Shown piece after piece: positions 59,083-64,000 of a DNA stretch of 64,000 nucleotides. The stretch comes from Fennellomyces sp. T-0311 (taxonomy: Eukaryota; Mucoromycota; Mucoromycetes; Mucorales; Lichtheimiaceae): the NCBI GenBank assembly GCA_025266875.1, contig JALLLT010000008.1:868001-932000 (forward strand), given 5' to 3'. The notes under the pieces were generated by a model. That model was not told the origin of the DNA. It saw only the letters and a program-made list of their open reading frames with translations, and did not search any database. The position numbers and the translations under genes were made by a program. Within the stretch, counting starts at the first letter, position 1; every line of letters starts with the position of its first letter.

Positions 59083-59603
59083 ATGCAAAAAGGATTACGA
59101 GAAAAGAAAAAAATATTGGTAATTTCTGCCGCATCGTATTTGTACGAGCTACGAGTCACTTTCAACTTCAGTTACTTAAAGAGGTAGATTTTTCCAAGGG
59201 ATCACGTCCGACCTGAGCTTGCGCCGATACAGTACTTATTCCTCCACAGCTTCATCAGTTCATGTTGAATCGTCGCAAGTGCTGTTTGAGAGAGAACTCA
59301 AACGAATCGGCCATTGCTGCCATAGAAACTCACTGGTCCAAGATAGCTTTGTAATAAAGCTCAATGACAACGTGATCTCGGCCTCAGCGTTCGCTGCAAA
59401 TGCACGCATCTATCCACGTGGCGGCAATGCTACGTACAACACCAAAGCGCAAGCGTACTCTACATACTCCAAAAGCCTCGCAACAATGCTTGGCATAACT
59501 AAGGACAAAACGTATACTTTTGTTTCTACAATCTAAAATAAAAAGTGTATGTACATTTTCTTTTTTCAGAATCATGCAAAGTTATGTATAAATAGCTACT
59601 ATA
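59083..59603. other. Intergenic region between hydrolase start and GH9 end
   Basis: Holds the upstream region of the hydrolase gene. A 105-codon open stretch at 59219-59536 on the plus strand has no ATG start and no recognisable domain; left unannotated. Confidence 0.4.

Positions 59604-64000
<4,397 letters not shown>

Noticed and set aside
59219..59536. 105-codon plus-strand open frame
   Set aside because: No ATG start (TTG in first position), no recognisable domain, and it lies in the promoter side of the hydrolase gene.

Overview
The window is nuclear DNA of a filamentous fungus, most likely an early-diverging Mucoromycota species of the Mucorales type. This is inferred from AT-rich intergenic DNA, genes split by many very short GT-AG introns (about 45-80 nt), a mixed set of F-box/TPR and F-box/LRR genes, a P450 of the Mucorales style, and several DNA-transposon families. 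No rRNA, tRNA or CRISPR was recognised. Exon limits were read by eye from splice signals and protein continuity and may be off by a base; gene calls rest on recognised motifs, not on database searches.

Layout. 1-540: 3'-truncated CGR1-like rRNA-processing gene. 1837-6900: a complete 5.06-kb CACTA-type (Tnp2) DNA transposon with 12-bp terminal inverted repeats, a TAT target duplication, an intact six-exon transposase and a second, divergently transcribed acidic coiled-coil gene. 7.0-8.6 kb: a small MITE, a cluster of inverted GGTAAC boxes, and fragments of F-box and Tc1/IS630-type transposase genes. 9.3-11.3 kb: ADA3/NGG1 of SAGA. 13-18.4 kb: an F-box cluster with one intact F-box/LRR gene between two decayed TPR/F-box copies. 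18.6-21.9 kb: intact SERCA-type Ca2+-ATPase. 21.9-26.2 kb: gene-poor. 26.3-28.3 kb: a DUF4291 gene and an intronless F-box/LRR gene. 29.3-33.9 kb: RFC1, the clamp-loader large subunit, with nine 37-residue basic repeats and no visible BRCT domain. 34.1-38.3 kb: a decaying cytochrome P450, a long fold-back repeat and a decaying nucleoside hydrolase. 39.7-44.0 kb: Ku70 followed closely by an alpha-arrestin. 45.5-48.6 kb: two decayed genes, one of unknown family and one transposase-like.

49139-52614 is a complete 3.48-kb Mutator-like element (MULE) with a perfect 9-bp target duplication. It carries a GCM/WRKY-type zinc-finger transposase and an acidic protein with an OTU-type protease-like domain. 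It sits inside an F-box/LRR pseudogene whose two halves can be matched on either side. 53.8-61.6 kb: ERG2 (sterol C-8 isomerase), an unrecognised acidic protein, mitochondrial 3-hydroxyisobutyryl-CoA hydrolase, and a membrane-anchored GH9 endoglucanase-like gene with an Asn where the catalytic base Asp is expected. The last 2.4 kb holds no recognised gene.

The core genes (SAGA, clamp loader, NHEJ, Ca2+ pump, sterol synthesis, valine catabolism) are ordinary housekeeping genes. The novelty lies in the two complete transposons with accessory proteins, the RFC1 architecture, the GH9 active site, the fold-back repeat and the F-box gene turnover.
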